Assembly (NCBI GenBank): GCA_964391015.1
Contig: CAYMKU010000011.1
Coordinates: 36,127-100,126, forward strand
DNA from: XYD12-FULL-36-8 sp964391015
Lineage (GTDB): Bacteria > Bacteroidota > Ignavibacteria > Ignavibacteriales > Ignavibacteriaceae
Reading direction: 5' to 3'
DNA: 64,000 nucleotides
Position 1 is the stretch's first letter, and the number at the start of each line of letters is the position of its first letter. A model generated the notes under the pieces. The model saw only the letters and a program-made list of their open reading frames with translations. It made no database searches and was not told the origin of the DNA. This document shows positions 35,355 through 45,110 of this stretch, one piece after another. Made by a program: the position numbers and the translations under genes.

Positions 35355-36707
35355 ATGAAAACTAAACCTTGCCTTATTAAAAACGCATGGATTTGTCAAA
35401 TCGAATCTGAAAGTGTAAATCCGCTTTTCGGAAATTTGCTTATCGAAAATGGGATAATAAGTCAAATCAAATCTGCAGACATTTCCATCCGGCAAAAGGA
35501 TTTTGACATCATTGATGCTCAAGGAAGAGTTGTTACTATTCCAAATGTAAATTTCCATGATCACATTTATTCAAGATTAGCTAAGGGCTTACCGGCGCTC
35601 GGTTCTATGCAGAATTTTCCCGAGATACTGGAAAATCTTTGGTGGAAATTGGATCAACTCCTCGATTTCGATATGATCAAAGCATCTGCCTACATGGCTG
35701 CAGTTGAATCAATACGAAATGGAGTGACATATATTTTTGATCATCATTCCTCTCCATCGCATACACTTGGCAGTTTAAAATGCATTCGAGACACATTAGA
35801 AAAATTCACCATTCGAAATGTTCTCTGTTTTGAAACTTCAGATCGAAATGGCGAACATTTAAAACTAGAGGCACTGAAAGAGAACAAAGATTTTTTTCTT
35901 TATAACACAGATAATAATTCAAAAGCAATGTTTGGTCTTCACGCATCATTTACCTTAGAAGACTCTACACTCGCTTCAGCAAAAGAATTTCTCGGGAAAA
36001 ATGATATTGGAATTCACATTCACCTCTGCGAAGATGAATCTGATAAAAATTTCAGCTTAAAAAAATTTGGGAAATCACCTGTTCAAAGGTTGATAGATTT
36101 TAATCTAATAAATGAAAAAAGCATTTTGGTTCATGGTGTCCACTTAACAAAAGAAGAATTCAATTTATTGAAGGATAAACAACCCGCTCTTGCAATAAAT
36201 CTCGATTCAAATTTGAATAATGCTGTTGGAACTCCAAAATTTGAAAATATTCCTGAAGAGATTCCAATCCTATGCGGAACAGACGGAATGCATGCGAATA
36301 TTCCCCGTTCGCAAAAGCAATTGTTTTTGGTAATGCGAAATCAAAAGCTAAGCTTTGATAAATCATTTTATCTTTTTAGAAAAATGTATTTCAATCAACT
36401 TAGATTTATTAAAAAATATTTCCCAGATTTTTCATTACTTCAAATCGGCGATAGAGCAGATTTAATTATTTGGGATTATGTTCCACCAACTTTAATTGAT
36501 CAAAGCAATTTTTTTGGTCATTACATTTATGGAATTTTAGAACGGCAAATTCATTCCGTTATACAAAATGGAAAAATGCTGATGAATAATTCTTCGCTAG
36601 TTGGCATGGATGAAACCAAAATTAATAATTACATTTGCGAGCAAGGTAAAAGACTAGTTGGTTTAATAAATAAAGAAAACTTAGACAATACTGTATTGTC
36701 AAGCTGA
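35355..36707 (+). CDS. ssnA: SsnA-like amidohydrolase
   Basis: A 450-aa metal-dependent amidohydrolase related to SsnA (E. coli ygf region). The metal ligands are visible: HDH in PNVNFHDHIYSRLAKG (residues about 67-70), His in IHIHLCED, His in ILVHGVHLT and Asp in CGTDGMHAN. The N- and C-terminal beta-sandwich parts are present. SsnA is one of the proteins reported with anaerobic purine breakdown and is thought to open a C-N bond of a ring intermediate. The final stop codon is supplied by a palindromic repeat (36697-36754). Starts at ATG 35355. Confidence 0.88.
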   Translation: MKTKPCLIKNAWICQIESESVNPLFGNLLIENGIISQIKSADISIRQKDFDIIDAQGRVVTIPNVNFHDHIYSRLAKGLPALGSMQNFPEILENLWWKLDQLLDFDMIKASAYMAAVESIRNGVTYIFDHHSSPSHTLGSLKCIRDTLEKFTIRNVLCFETSDRNGEHLKLEALKENKDFFLYNTDNNSKAMFGLHASFTLEDSTLASAKEFLGKNDIGIHIHLCEDESDKNFSLKKFGKSPVQRLIDFNLINEKSILVHGVHLTKEEFNLLKDKQPALAINLDSNLNNAVGTPKFENIPEEIPILCGTDGMHANIPRSQKQLFLVMRNQKLSFDKSFYLFRKMYFNQLRFIKKYFPDFSLLQIGDRADLIIWDYVPPTLIDQSNFFGHYIYGILERQIHSVIQNGKMLMNNSSLVGMDETKINNYICEQGKRLVGLINKENLDNTVLSS

Positions 36708-36754
36708 ATTTGTTTCAGCTTTTTACAAAGATTCCAAAACATGTTTGGAATGAC
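36697..36754 (+). repeat. Palindromic intergenic repeat (copy 2)
   Basis: A 58-base unit from TGTCAAGCTGAATTTG to TTTGGAATGAC, with stems AGCTGAA/TTCAGCT and ATTCCAAA/TTTGGAAT. Related to the copies at 5392-5446 and 43724-43794. It overlaps the last codons of the ssnA-like gene; the TGA stop (36705-36707) lies in its left arm. Confidence 0.8.
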
Positions 36755-36798
36755 CGTACAAAATAAATTCCTAAGGTATATAACTAAATAATAATTGC

Positions 36799-39201
36799 AT
36801 GGATAATTCCTTCAACATAATTGGTAAGCCCGTTGTTCGCCAGGATGCTTTAGAAAAAGTAACCGGCAAAGCAAAGTTTGCTGATGACATTAACGAACCC
36901 GGGCAGTTGTATGGCATCATGGTTCGAGTTCCAACTGTTCATGCAACCATTGATGAAATTGATTACTCCGAGGTTTTAAAAAGTAATCCGGGTGTAATAA
37001 TTGTTGATTCGAATGATATTAAAGGTTCGAAAAAAGTCGGACCAATCCGGCAAGACCAGCCGATTTTCGCATTCGATAAGATTGTAACTCCTGGCGATGT
37101 TGTGGCAATGTTGATTGGAGAATCAGAGGATGAACTAAAATCACTTGCTAAAAAAGTGAAAGTGAAATTCACTGAACTGCCATCTCTCACTGATCCCACA
37201 AAATCTCTGGAACCAAATGCTCCAAAGATTCATCCTCAATACGAAAATAATTTAATTGTTCATTACCCACTCCGCAAAGGTGATGTTGAAAAAGGATTTG
37301 AGGAAAGCGATTTCATTCATGAGGAAACCTACACAACCCAATTCGTTGAACACGCTTACATCGAACCAGAGGCAGTGCTTGCAGTTCCTCTTGAAGGAAA
37401 CAAAGGAATAAAAATAATTGGAAGCATTCAAAATCCTTTTGCCGCAAGAAAAGTTGTTGCATCCGTTTTAAACTGGTCATTAACTAAAGTAAGGATTGTT
37501 CAAGCAGAGCTTGGCGGATCCTTCGGCGGTAAGGATGATACGATGAACATTCTTTCAGCACGTGCTGCGGTTGCTGCTTTGAAAATTGGCAAACCCGTCA
37601 AGATTCATTATACACGAGAAGAATCAATCCTTGAATCATACAAACGACATCCTTACATTTTGAAATACAAAGTTGGCTGTAAGAAGAACGGGAAAATTGT
37701 CGCAATGAAAATTGATATCCTTGCTGACGGCGGAGCTTATTCTTCGATGAGTCCATTTGTAACTTGGCGAAGTGTGGTGCAAGCAACGGGACCTTATGAA
37801 ATTGAAAATGTTTCTACAGATGTGAAAGCTGTTTATACAAATAATCCATATACTGGCGCAATGCGTGGATTTGGTTCACCGCAACCCATCTTTGCACAAG
37901 AATCAATCATGGATGAAATTGCAATCAAGCTGAACTTAACCCCAGATGAAATAAGAAGAATAAACGGATTTAAAGCGGGCTCACTTACTGCAAGCGGACA
38001 AAAGTTAGAAAACCATGATGTTAATCTTCTTAAAGTTTTAGATACTGCGGTTCAAGAAACTAATTTTACTACTAAATGGAAAGAATTGGGGAGAAATAGA
38101 AACGATAACTACCAACTAGATAAAATTTCAGAAGAAAATGAAGAACAACTTATTCTAAAGAAAAAAGATTTCATCAGCCCTAAAAACTTGCTGCAAAAGG
38201 GAATTGGATTATCTGTAAGTTATCGCGGATGTTCGCTTGGCGCCGAAGGAATTGATGCTGTTGCTGCTTATCTCTCAGTTCAAAATGATGGGACAGCATA
38301 TTTACTTTCCGGGTTAGCTGAAAATGGTCAAGGACTTAGAACAACATTTTCAATAATTGCATCTGAAGTTTTAGGCATTTCTACGGATAAAATTTACTAC
38401 TTAGAAACAGATACTGGCTTAATTCCAGACAGCGGGCCTACTGTTGCCTCACGTTCAACACTGATGGGTGGAGGTGCAGTTAAATCTGCATCAGAAATCA
38501 TTCGAAAGCGGCTTGAAGAAATTTTAAACAAGGAATGGAAATTAAAAACAAAAACCGAAATCATCTTTAAAAATGGTTTCGTATTTACAAATGAAGATCC
38601 AGTAAGAAAAATTTCTTTTAAAGATTTGTGTCTCATAGCTTATAAAAATGGCATTAGCTTAGCAACAATTGGCTGGTATAAAGGTCCCGACGTAAATTGG
38701 GACGAACATACAGGACAAGGATCGGCATACTTCACATACGTGTATGGGTGCCAAGTTGCTGAAGTAACCGTTAACATGGCAAGTGGACGAGTTTACATAG
38801 ATAAAATAACGGCGGTTCACGATCCTGGAAAAGTTATAAACTTATTAGGAGCCGAAGGACAAGTTTATGGCGGTGTAACGCAGGGTGCAGGCTACGGAAT
38901 ATGGGAACAGATAACGACAGATAATTCAAATATTCGCGAGCTTAACTTCGATCAATATCTTATTCCCACAAGCAAAGATCTTAAAGAAATTAAACCAATA
39001 TTCATTGAAGGAAACGACGTCTTTGGTGCTTGGGGTGCCAAATCTTTGGGTGAACCAACCCTTGAGTTGACCTCTGCGGCAATTGCCAATGCAGTCAGAA
39101 ATGCAACGGGAAAAAGATTTTATAATCTACCGATAAATTTAGAGGAAGTTCTTCTGCGCAGAAAACTTTTTCCAAAAGATTTGAAGAGAGGAAGTTCGTA
39201 A
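36799..39201 (+). CDS. xdhD: XdhD-type molybdopterin-binding hydroxylase subunit
   Basis: An 800-aa large subunit of a second molybdenum hydroxylase, related to E. coli XdhD but without its fused FeS domain. Motifs: a typical start VVRQDALEKVTGKAKFADD, GGSFGGKDD at 239-247, MRGFGSPQ in the cofactor loop, and LGEPTLE with the catalytic Glu752. The FAD and FeS parts are on separate genes immediately downstream (one-base overlap with the FAD gene). Such an enzyme could hydroxylate or reduce a purine; the selenium-dependent subgroup is similar, but sequence cannot show a selenium ligand. No UGA read-through is visible. Confidence 0.88.
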   Translation: MDNSFNIIGKPVVRQDALEKVTGKAKFADDINEPGQLYGIMVRVPTVHATIDEIDYSEVLKSNPGVIIVDSNDIKGSKKVGPIRQDQPIFAFDKIVTPGDVVAMLIGESEDELKSLAKKVKVKFTELPSLTDPTKSLEPNAPKIHPQYENNLIVHYPLRKGDVEKGFEESDFIHEETYTTQFVEHAYIEPEAVLAVPLEGNKGIKIIGSIQNPFAARKVVASVLNWSLTKVRIVQAELGGSFGGKDDTMNILSARAAVAALKIGKPVKIHYTREESILESYKRHPYILKYKVGCKKNGKIVAMKIDILADGGAYSSMSPFVTWRSVVQATGPYEIENVSTDVKAVYTNNPYTGAMRGFGSPQPIFAQESIMDEIAIKLNLTPDEIRRINGFKAGSLTASGQKLENHDVNLLKVLDTAVQETNFTTKWKELGRNRNDNYQLDKISEENEEQLILKKKDFISPKNLLQKGIGLSVSYRGCSLGAEGIDAVAAYLSVQNDGTAYLLSGLAENGQGLRTTFSIIASEVLGISTDKIYYLETDTGLIPDSGPTVASRSTLMGGGAVKSASEIIRKRLEEILNKEWKLKTKTEIIFKNGFVFTNEDPVRKISFKDLCLIAYKNGISLATIGWYKGPDVNWDEHTGQGSAYFTYVYGCQVAEVTVNMASGRVYIDKITAVHDPGKVINLLGAEGQVYGGVTQGAGYGIWEQITTDNSNIRELNFDQYLIPTSKDLKEIKPIFIEGNDVFGAWGAKSLGEPTLELTSAAIANAVRNATGKRFYNLPINLEEVLLRRKLFPKDLKRGSS

Positions 39202-40070
39202 TGATTCCTCAGTTCAAATATCATCGCCCTAAAAACTTAAGCGAACTAAAGAACGTTTTAGGTGACTCGCAAGAAAATTCTCGAATCCTTGCAGGCGGAA
39301 CTGACATCATTCCCGGGTTCATTCAAGAATCAAAACGCTTTATTTCGATCACACATCTGATTGACATAAATGCAATTGATGATTTAAAAACGATCAAACT
39401 TCAGAATGGATTTGTTTCAATTGGATCTTCTATAACGTTTTCGGATATTATAAAAAATGAAATCATACAAAAGCATTTCCCACTGCTTGAGAAAGCCGCT
39501 CAAACAGTTGGAAGCGTTCAGATAAGAAATAGAGCAACCGTTGTGGGAAACTTTGTAAATAATGCTCCTTGTGCTGACAGCGTTCCTCCTCTTTTGGTTT
39601 ACGATGCAACAATAAAAATAATTTCTCCCAATGAAGAAAGAATTGTCCCGCTTAATGAATTTTTATTAAACCCCTATGAAGCTCAGCTAAAGAAAAATGA
39701 GTGTGTTACGGAAATTATACTTCCAATTCTTGCAAAGAACTATAAGGGTGATTTTTATAAACTCGGTAGAAGAAATGCAGTCTCAATTAGCAGAATTTCG
39801 CTTGCTTTTTTGCTGCACGAAGAAGACAAAATTATTAAAGAATTTAGAATTGCAAGTGGAGCAATAACTCCAATTGGAAAACGGTTTTATAAACTTGAGA
39901 AATTATTTGTTGGTAAAGAAGCAACCAGTGAGACATTTATAGAAATTGCACAAAAACTTGGTAAACAAGTCTTAGAAACAACTGGATTGCGATGGTCAAC
40001 CATTTATAAGTTACCTGTTGTTCAGCAAATGCTTTACCAACTACTCGAGAAAAGCACGGGAAGGGTTTAA
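39201..40070 (+). CDS. ygfM: FAD-binding subunit of the molybdenum hydroxylase (YgfM-like)
   Basis: A 289-aa flavin subunit. It has the two FAD-binding segments of the vanillyl-alcohol-oxidase-like fold: ILAGGTDIIPGF at about 32-43 and NRATVVGNFVNNAPCADSVP at about 112-131, and the CO dehydrogenase flavoprotein C-terminal domain from about residue 170. The start codon overlaps the last base of the xdhD stop. Equivalent to E. coli YgfM in the ssnA/xdhD region. It passes electrons from the FeS subunit to a soluble acceptor. Confidence 0.9.
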   Translation: MIPQFKYHRPKNLSELKNVLGDSQENSRILAGGTDIIPGFIQESKRFISITHLIDINAIDDLKTIKLQNGFVSIGSSITFSDIIKNEIIQKHFPLLEKAAQTVGSVQIRNRATVVGNFVNNAPCADSVPPLLVYDATIKIISPNEERIVPLNEFLLNPYEAQLKKNECVTEIILPILAKNYKGDFYKLGRRNAVSISRISLAFLLHEEDKIIKEFRIASGAITPIGKRFYKLEKLFVGKEATSETFIEIAQKLGKQVLETTGLRWSTIYKLPVVQQMLYQLLEKSTGRV

Positions 40071-40071
40071 A

Positions 40072-40542
40072 ATGATCATTAACTTTAGACTCAATGGAAA
40101 AGAAATTTCAGTTACTCTAAACAAAAATAAACGATTGATTGATTTGCTGCGTGACGATCTGAGCTTTACAGGTACAAAAGAGGGTTGCAGTATAGGTGAA
40201 TGCGGCGCATGCACTGTAATCTTAAATGGTAAAGCTGTTAATTCATGCTTAGTGCTTGCTCAGCAAGTTGATGAATGTGAAGTCATAACTGTCGAGGCGT
40301 TAGCAGATGGTGAAATGTTAAGTGAACTTCAGCAAAATTTTTTGAAATATGGAGCCATTCAATGTGGATTTTGCACACCAGGAATGTTAATGTCAACACA
40401 CGCTCTATTCTTAGAAAATCCGACCCCAACAGAAGAGGAAGTCAAAACAGCAATTGAGGGTAACCTCTGCAGGTGTACCGGTTATAAACCTATTATTCAA
40501 GCAATAGTTGCATCTGTAGATTCTAAACTAACCAATAAATAA
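40072..40542 (+). CDS. 2Fe-2S subunit of the molybdenum hydroxylase
   Basis: A 156-aa subunit with two [2Fe-2S] clusters: Cys39, Cys44, Cys47 and Cys59 (plant-type), and Cys98, Cys101, Cys133 and Cys135 (QCGFC, CRCTGY). I use ATG 40072, one base after the ygfM stop and preceded by a GGGAAGGG-type box; an in-frame TTG at 40018 would add 18 residues inside the neighbour. The 3' end overlaps the convergent ygfK gene by 46 bases. Together with XdhD and YgfM it makes a complete three-subunit enzyme. Confidence 0.92.
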   Translation: MIINFRLNGKEISVTLNKNKRLIDLLRDDLSFTGTKEGCSIGECGACTVILNGKAVNSCLVLAQQVDECEVITVEALADGEMLSELQQNFLKYGAIQCGFCTPGMLMSTHALFLENPTPTEEEVKTAIEGNLCRCTGYKPIIQAIVASVDSKLTNK

Positions 40543-43500
40543 GAGTAATCTGAAATAATTTTCCCTATCATTCTTAAATGTTGATCATAATCTTTATCTT
40601 CATCATGATCTTGTGAAGCGTTTCTTTTTAGTACCCCAGAATGTGAAAAGCACAATTTTTCAAATTTCGTTTTAAATCGTGACATGATTTTAATTTCATT
40701 TTTACCTTCGATGACATAGAAACCATCATTCCCTGAATACTTAAAGTCTCCTTCACTCATAAACAATGTGATTTTATCTTTATATGGAGCACCTTGGTGC
40801 GGACAAAATGTTTCACAGTTTCCGCATTCATTGCACATCCAATCAATGTGAAGAATTTGATTTATATCTTCAAAACTATCTCCATCTATCGCAATTGGGA
40901 TATTGGCACGGTTGGGACAAACATCCACACACTTGTTGCAAATAAAATTACACTCAAGACAGCGAGTTACCTCCAAGTTATCTGAAAGTTTTTCGAAAAT
41001 ATTTCCTTTGTTTTCAAGGATCCGTTTTCTTCTTTCATCATTATTAAAAATATTTTTTAGTTCTTTTTCAAAACTCAACTTAAGATTTTCTTTTTTAATA
41101 ATTGTTTCTGCTGCCTTTTTCCCATCCGCAATTGATTCCACAACAGTTGAAGGGCCTCTAAGCGCATCTCCTCCAATAAATACATTCTCAAGTAAAGTTT
41201 CGTTTGTTTCATCTTTGGATTCAACTTTTCCAAATTTATTAATTGATATTTTATTTTGATTTAGAATTTCAATATCAACCTTCTCTCCAATTGCAGAGAT
41301 TACAAAATCAACTTCAATTTCTTCAACTTCATTTTCTATTGCCGATACTTCCCTTCTCCCATCCCTTCCGAATTCTCCCAATTTCATTTTTTGACAACGT
41401 AAAACCAAATCATCAAAATCAATTGGCGATAAAAGTTCTTTAAAGATCACTCCATCCCCAACTGCATTGTCATATTCTTCTTTATCTGCCGGCATAAATT
41501 CCTTTGTCCGCCGGTAAAGTATGTAAACTTTTTCAACACCATCAATTCGTTTAGCAGCCCTTGCCGCATCTATTGCTGAGTTACCGCCGCCAACAACCGC
41601 AACTGATTTTCCTAAAGTAATTTTATTTCTATGATGATACTTCCACAGAAAATCAATAGCGTTAAGAACATTTCTCCCTTCGCCTTTAAGGCGAAGTTCA
41701 GTTGATTTACCAGCACCGATTGCAACATAAATATATTTGAAACCCTTTTGCTTGAGTTCCTCGATTGAAAAATTTGGATTAACATTAAACTGAAACCTAA
41801 CTCCAAGCTGTTTGATGAATTCAACATCATTATCAATGGCTGATTGGGGCAGTCTAAAATCCGGAATAATATTTTGAACAACTCCACCTGCTTTATCATG
41901 TTTTTCAAAAACAGTTACGTCAAATCCGGCTTTTACTAAAAAATAACTCGCAGAAAGCCCGGATGGACCTGCTCCGATAACAGCACATTTTATATTATTG
42001 CCGTTGAGATGTTTTCTTTGGGCAAACCGTGATAAATATTTTCTTCTTCCTTCTTCAACAGCAACTTTTTTCAATTCGCGAATCTTCACCGTTTCATCAT
42101 AATCCCAACGGGTGCAATGATACTGGCATTGGTGATCACAAATATGAGCTGTGATATTTGGCAAAGCATTTTTTGAAACAATAACTTCAAATGCCTCATC
42201 GTACCGTTCTTCCTCAATAAGTTTAACATATTCAGGAACATCTTGATGAATTGGACAAGCAACGACACATGGAGCGACAAAGCAATCAAATGTTTGCAAC
42301 TTGGTTGGAACTTTTATTGATTCAACAAAGCGTGTTTCTTTTTTATAGCGTGGATTTATCAAAGAATCTTTAACCAATTTTTTAAGCCGTTCAAGATTAA
42401 TCTTTTCTCTTGAATAATTGCCCACAAAATTTTCTGCGATACTTTTTCCTATTTGAGCCAATCTTCGATAACCTCCAGGTTTTAGAAGATCAGTTGCATA
42501 AGTCACGGGGAAAATTCCACACTTAAGAATATCTAAAGTATTATAAACGGCTGCTCCACCAGAATATGAAATGTTAAGATCACCATCAAAGGCTTCAGCT
42601 AATCTCAATGCCACATTTATAGTTAACGGGAAAAGTGAACGCCCGGACATATACATCTCATCACCAGCTAAAACTTTTTTCTTATTTTTAACCGGAAGGG
42701 TATTCGAAAGTTTAATTCCAAAGTCACGATTTACTTTTGCCGCAAATTCTTGTAATCTTGAAATCATTGCAACCGCATCATAAAACTTTAAATCACTCTC
42801 AAACGAATGCTTGTTCAACTCAATTTTTTTATAATTGAGTGACTGAAGAATCTCATTCACCCTCTCATATCCAAGCAAAGTAGGATTAAGCTTAATATAT
42901 GTATGAAGATTTTTTTCTTTGAGCAAATATTTCGCAATTGCTTCAATTTCATGCGAAGGGCAACCATGCATAGTTGAAAGAGTAACAGAGTTACTAATTC
43001 GTGGCGGTATATTTTTAATCGCTTTTTCTAAACGATTGAGAACATCCTCCGCAAAATGGTTTTTATCTTTCAGCAAAGAATGAAATTTATTGTCCTTGGT
43101 TTGTTTGTAAAGCAGTTTTTTATACTTTATGAATAAAGGATGGTTAGAGGCATCAATTAAAGAATCAATGAAAGTCTGCACTTTTTCACTTTTAATTCCC
43201 TCAAGATTGTAACCAACACTCATATTAAAAACAAAACCTCGCGGCGAGTTCGAATCCGAGCAAAGCAACGCTTTTAATAAGTGGAGAATCATCCATGCTT
43301 TCAGATATTCGTCAAAAGATTCTTCCAATTTTAATTCTTGTGACCACTCGACATTGTAACATTCATCTTGAGCATCAATACACGGTTTGTCAATTTGCAA
43401 ATCATCTTTTATCTGAACAGTTTTTAACTCAAAGAATCGCCCACCCGCCAAATAAGAAGCAATAATATTTTGTGAGAGTTGAGTATGCGGTCCTGCTGCT

Positions 43501-43670
43501 GGTCCAATCGGGGAATCGAGTTGATCTCCAAAAATTCGAAAGGTCGAATTGTTTTTAAATGAAAGAAAATCTATCGAGGGAATTCCAAAAATCGAATCTT
43601 CTTTTTCATACTCGCTGAAAATCCAGTTCAATAAATTCTCAAACCGGATTGCGTTCATTCTCTCTGCCAT
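40497..43670 (-). CDS. ygfK: YgfK family FeS-flavoprotein oxidoreductase
   Basis: A 1057-aa multidomain enzyme matching the YgfK (formerly 'putative selenate reductase') family in length and order. Residues ~1-445 are a dihydropyrimidine/dihydroorotate dehydrogenase-like barrel domain. A Cys-rich segment (CFVAPCVVACPIHQ, about 462) precedes a GltD-like flavin domain with GAGPSG (about 565) and the NADPH loop GGGNSAIDAA (about 690). Two C-terminal 4Fe-4S clusters follow (CLECNFICNKCVDVCP about 903 and CNECGNCETFCP about 943). The domain set suits electron transfer from NADPH to a reduced-ring substrate. It is required in the reported purine cluster, where it may dearomatise the ring. It lies antisense to its neighbours. 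Confidence 0.9.
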   Translation of the reverse strand: MAERMNAIRFENLLNWIFSEYEKEDSIFGIPSIDFLSFKNNSTFRIFGDQLDSPIGPAAGPHTQLSQNIIASYLAGGRFFELKTVQIKDDLQIDKPCIDAQDECYNVEWSQELKLEESFDEYLKAWMILHLLKALLCSDSNSPRGFVFNMSVGYNLEGIKSEKVQTFIDSLIDASNHPLFIKYKKLLYKQTKDNKFHSLLKDKNHFAEDVLNRLEKAIKNIPPRISNSVTLSTMHGCPSHEIEAIAKYLLKEKNLHTYIKLNPTLLGYERVNEILQSLNYKKIELNKHSFESDLKFYDAVAMISRLQEFAAKVNRDFGIKLSNTLPVKNKKKVLAGDEMYMSGRSLFPLTINVALRLAEAFDGDLNISYSGGAAVYNTLDILKCGIFPVTYATDLLKPGGYRRLAQIGKSIAENFVGNYSREKINLERLKKLVKDSLINPRYKKETRFVESIKVPTKLQTFDCFVAPCVVACPIHQDVPEYVKLIEEERYDEAFEVIVSKNALPNITAHICDHQCQYHCTRWDYDETVKIRELKKVAVEEGRRKYLSRFAQRKHLNGNNIKCAVIGAGPSGLSASYFLVKAGFDVTVFEKHDKAGGVVQNIIPDFRLPQSAIDNDVEFIKQLGVRFQFNVNPNFSIEELKQKGFKYIYVAIGAGKSTELRLKGEGRNVLNAIDFLWKYHHRNKITLGKSVAVVGGGNSAIDAARAAKRIDGVEKVYILYRRTKEFMPADKEEYDNAVGDGVIFKELLSPIDFDDLVLRCQKMKLGEFGRDGRREVSAIENEVEEIEVDFVISAIGEKVDIEILNQNKISINKFGKVESKDETNETLLENVFIGGDALRGPSTVVESIADGKKAAETIIKKENLKLSFEKELKNIFNNDERRKRILENKGNIFEKLSDNLEVTRCLECNFICNKCVDVCPNRANIPIAIDGDSFEDINQILHIDWMCNECGNCETFCPHQGAPYKDKITLFMSEGDFKYSGNDGFYVIEGKNEIKIMSRFKTKFEKLCFSHSGVLKRNASQDHDEDKDYDQHLRMIGKIISDYSYLLVSLESTDATIA

Positions 43671-43723
43671 ATTTCTATCCTTAGAAGGAATAATTTAAAA
43701 TATTTGTTCAAATAGAAATCATA

Positions 43724-43794
43724 TGTCATGCTGAACTTGTTTCAGCATCTATCACTGACGTAAATTTAGATTCCGAAATGAATTCGGAATGACA
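43724..43794 (+). repeat. Palindromic intergenic repeat (copy 3)
   Basis: A 71-base unit from TGTCATGCTGAACTTG to TTCGGAATGACAG, with stems ATGCTGAA/TTCAGCAT and ATTCCGAA/TTCGGAAT. It is the longest and most perfect of three copies in the window (others 5392-5446 and 36697-36754). It occupies the divergent promoter region between ygfK and ygeY. Confidence 0.85.
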
Positions 43795-43922
43795 GTCTTT
43801 GTTTTGATAATCCAAAAACAATTTGATTATAAATTATAAACTCACTATTAAAAATACATATCAAATACGAATAATTATCCTTAATTTTGAATCATTATTT
43901 TTCAACAATTATCATGAGAGTT

Positions 43923-45107
43923 ATGAATCTATCTGAAATAATAAACAAGAAAGCAAAACAATACGAGGACTACACTGCTAACAATCTTTCTGAATTGATA
44001 AAAATAAAATCTTTAAGCACCAATGAAGGTACTGTTATAACTAAGCTAAAAGAAATGATGGAAACAGCCGGATTTGATGAAGTGAAAATTGACGGACTTG
44101 GAAATATCATTGGGAGAATCGGCAGCGGAAAAAAGATAATCGCAATTGACGGGCACATTGATACTGTGAACATTGGCAATATTCAAAACTGGACATTTGA
44201 TCCGCTTGGCGGTGAAATTAAAAACGGATTTGTTCATGGAAGAGGAAGTGTTGATCAAAAAGGTGGACCTATTGCCGCAATTACTGCAGGAAAAATCTTA
44301 AAAGAAATCGGATTGACAAATGATGTTACTCTTTACGTTACTGGAACCGTGATGGAAGAAGATTGCGATGGGCTTTGCTGGAAATACATCATCGAAGAAG
44401 ATAAAATAAAACCTGATTGCGTGATTGTAACAGAACCAACGAACCTAAATATTTATCGCGGGCATCGCGGCAGAATGGAAATAGAAGTTTCCTTTTTCGG
44501 AAGATCCGCACACGGTTCTGCACCCGAAAGGGGAATAAATGCAATTTACATGGCTTCCAAAGCCGCACTTGAAATTGAAAAGTTGAATGACCGCTTAGCT
44601 TATGATGAATTCCTCGGAAAAGGTTCGGTAACAATTTCTGAATTTGTTTCGGGAAGTCCCTCACTTTGTGCGGTAGCTGACTTCGCTAAAATTCATCTTG
44701 ATAGAAGATTAACTTGGGGAGAAAACAAAGAATTAGCTGTTGGACAAGTTAAAGAGATCGTTAATGATATGAATGCTAAAGTTGAAGTGATTAACTACAA
44801 TGAGAAAGCATTCACAGGAAAAGAATATGGTATGGAAAAATATTATCCAACGTGGAAGCTTGAGGACAATCATCCAGTGATTGAAACAGGTAAAAAGGTT
44901 TTTAAAGAGCTTTTTAATAAAGATGCAGTCGTTGATAAATGGACTTTCTCTACGAACGGAATTGCAATAAACGGATTATACAGAATACCAGTTATTGGAT
45001 TTGGACCTGGTAATGAAGTTTTAGCGCATGCACCGGATGAGAAAGTCCCGATTGAACATTTGGTTAAAGCAAGTGCGTTTTATGCGATGTTTGTCATAAG
45101 TTATTAA
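43923..45107 (+). CDS. ygeY: YgeY-like M20 family metallohydrolase
   Basis: An M20-type zinc hydrolase of about 394 aa. Metal and active-site parts are visible: DGHIDTV, GSVDQKGGP, MEEDCDG and VTEPTN, and a dimerisation-domain GRMEIEV. It aligns in style with E. coli YgeY (about 400 aa, MNLSEIINKKAKQYEDY start region). I start at ATG 43923; ATG 43914 and TTG 43887 are alternatives and the Shine-Dalgarno evidence is weak. In the purine cluster YgeY would hydrolyse a ureido or amide bond of an open-chain intermediate. Confidence 0.87.
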   Translation: MNLSEIINKKAKQYEDYTANNLSELIKIKSLSTNEGTVITKLKEMMETAGFDEVKIDGLGNIIGRIGSGKKIIAIDGHIDTVNIGNIQNWTFDPLGGEIKNGFVHGRGSVDQKGGPIAAITAGKILKEIGLTNDVTLYVTGTVMEEDCDGLCWKYIIEEDKIKPDCVIVTEPTNLNIYRGHRGRMEIEVSFFGRSAHGSAPERGINAIYMASKAALEIEKLNDRLAYDEFLGKGSVTISEFVSGSPSLCAVADFAKIHLDRRLTWGENKELAVGQVKEIVNDMNAKVEVINYNEKAFTGKEYGMEKYYPTWKLEDNHPVIETGKKVFKELFNKDAVVDKWTFSTNGIAINGLYRIPVIGFGPGNEVLAHAPDEKVPIEHLVKASAFYAMFVISY

Positions 45108-45110
45108 TAA

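Noticed and set aside
36799..39201. Selenocysteine in the XdhD-type subunit
   Set aside because: No in-frame TGA with a plausible SECIS is seen; selenium dependence is not supported by sequence.
40018..40071. TTG at 40018 as the start of the FeS subunit
   Set aside because: It would add residues inside the ygfM gene; ATG 40072 has a purine-rich box and matches the family start.
43887..43922. TTG or early ATG as the ygeY start
   Set aside because: The extra N-terminal residues do not match YgeY starts, and the initiation signal is weak, so ATG 43923 was chosen with low certainty.
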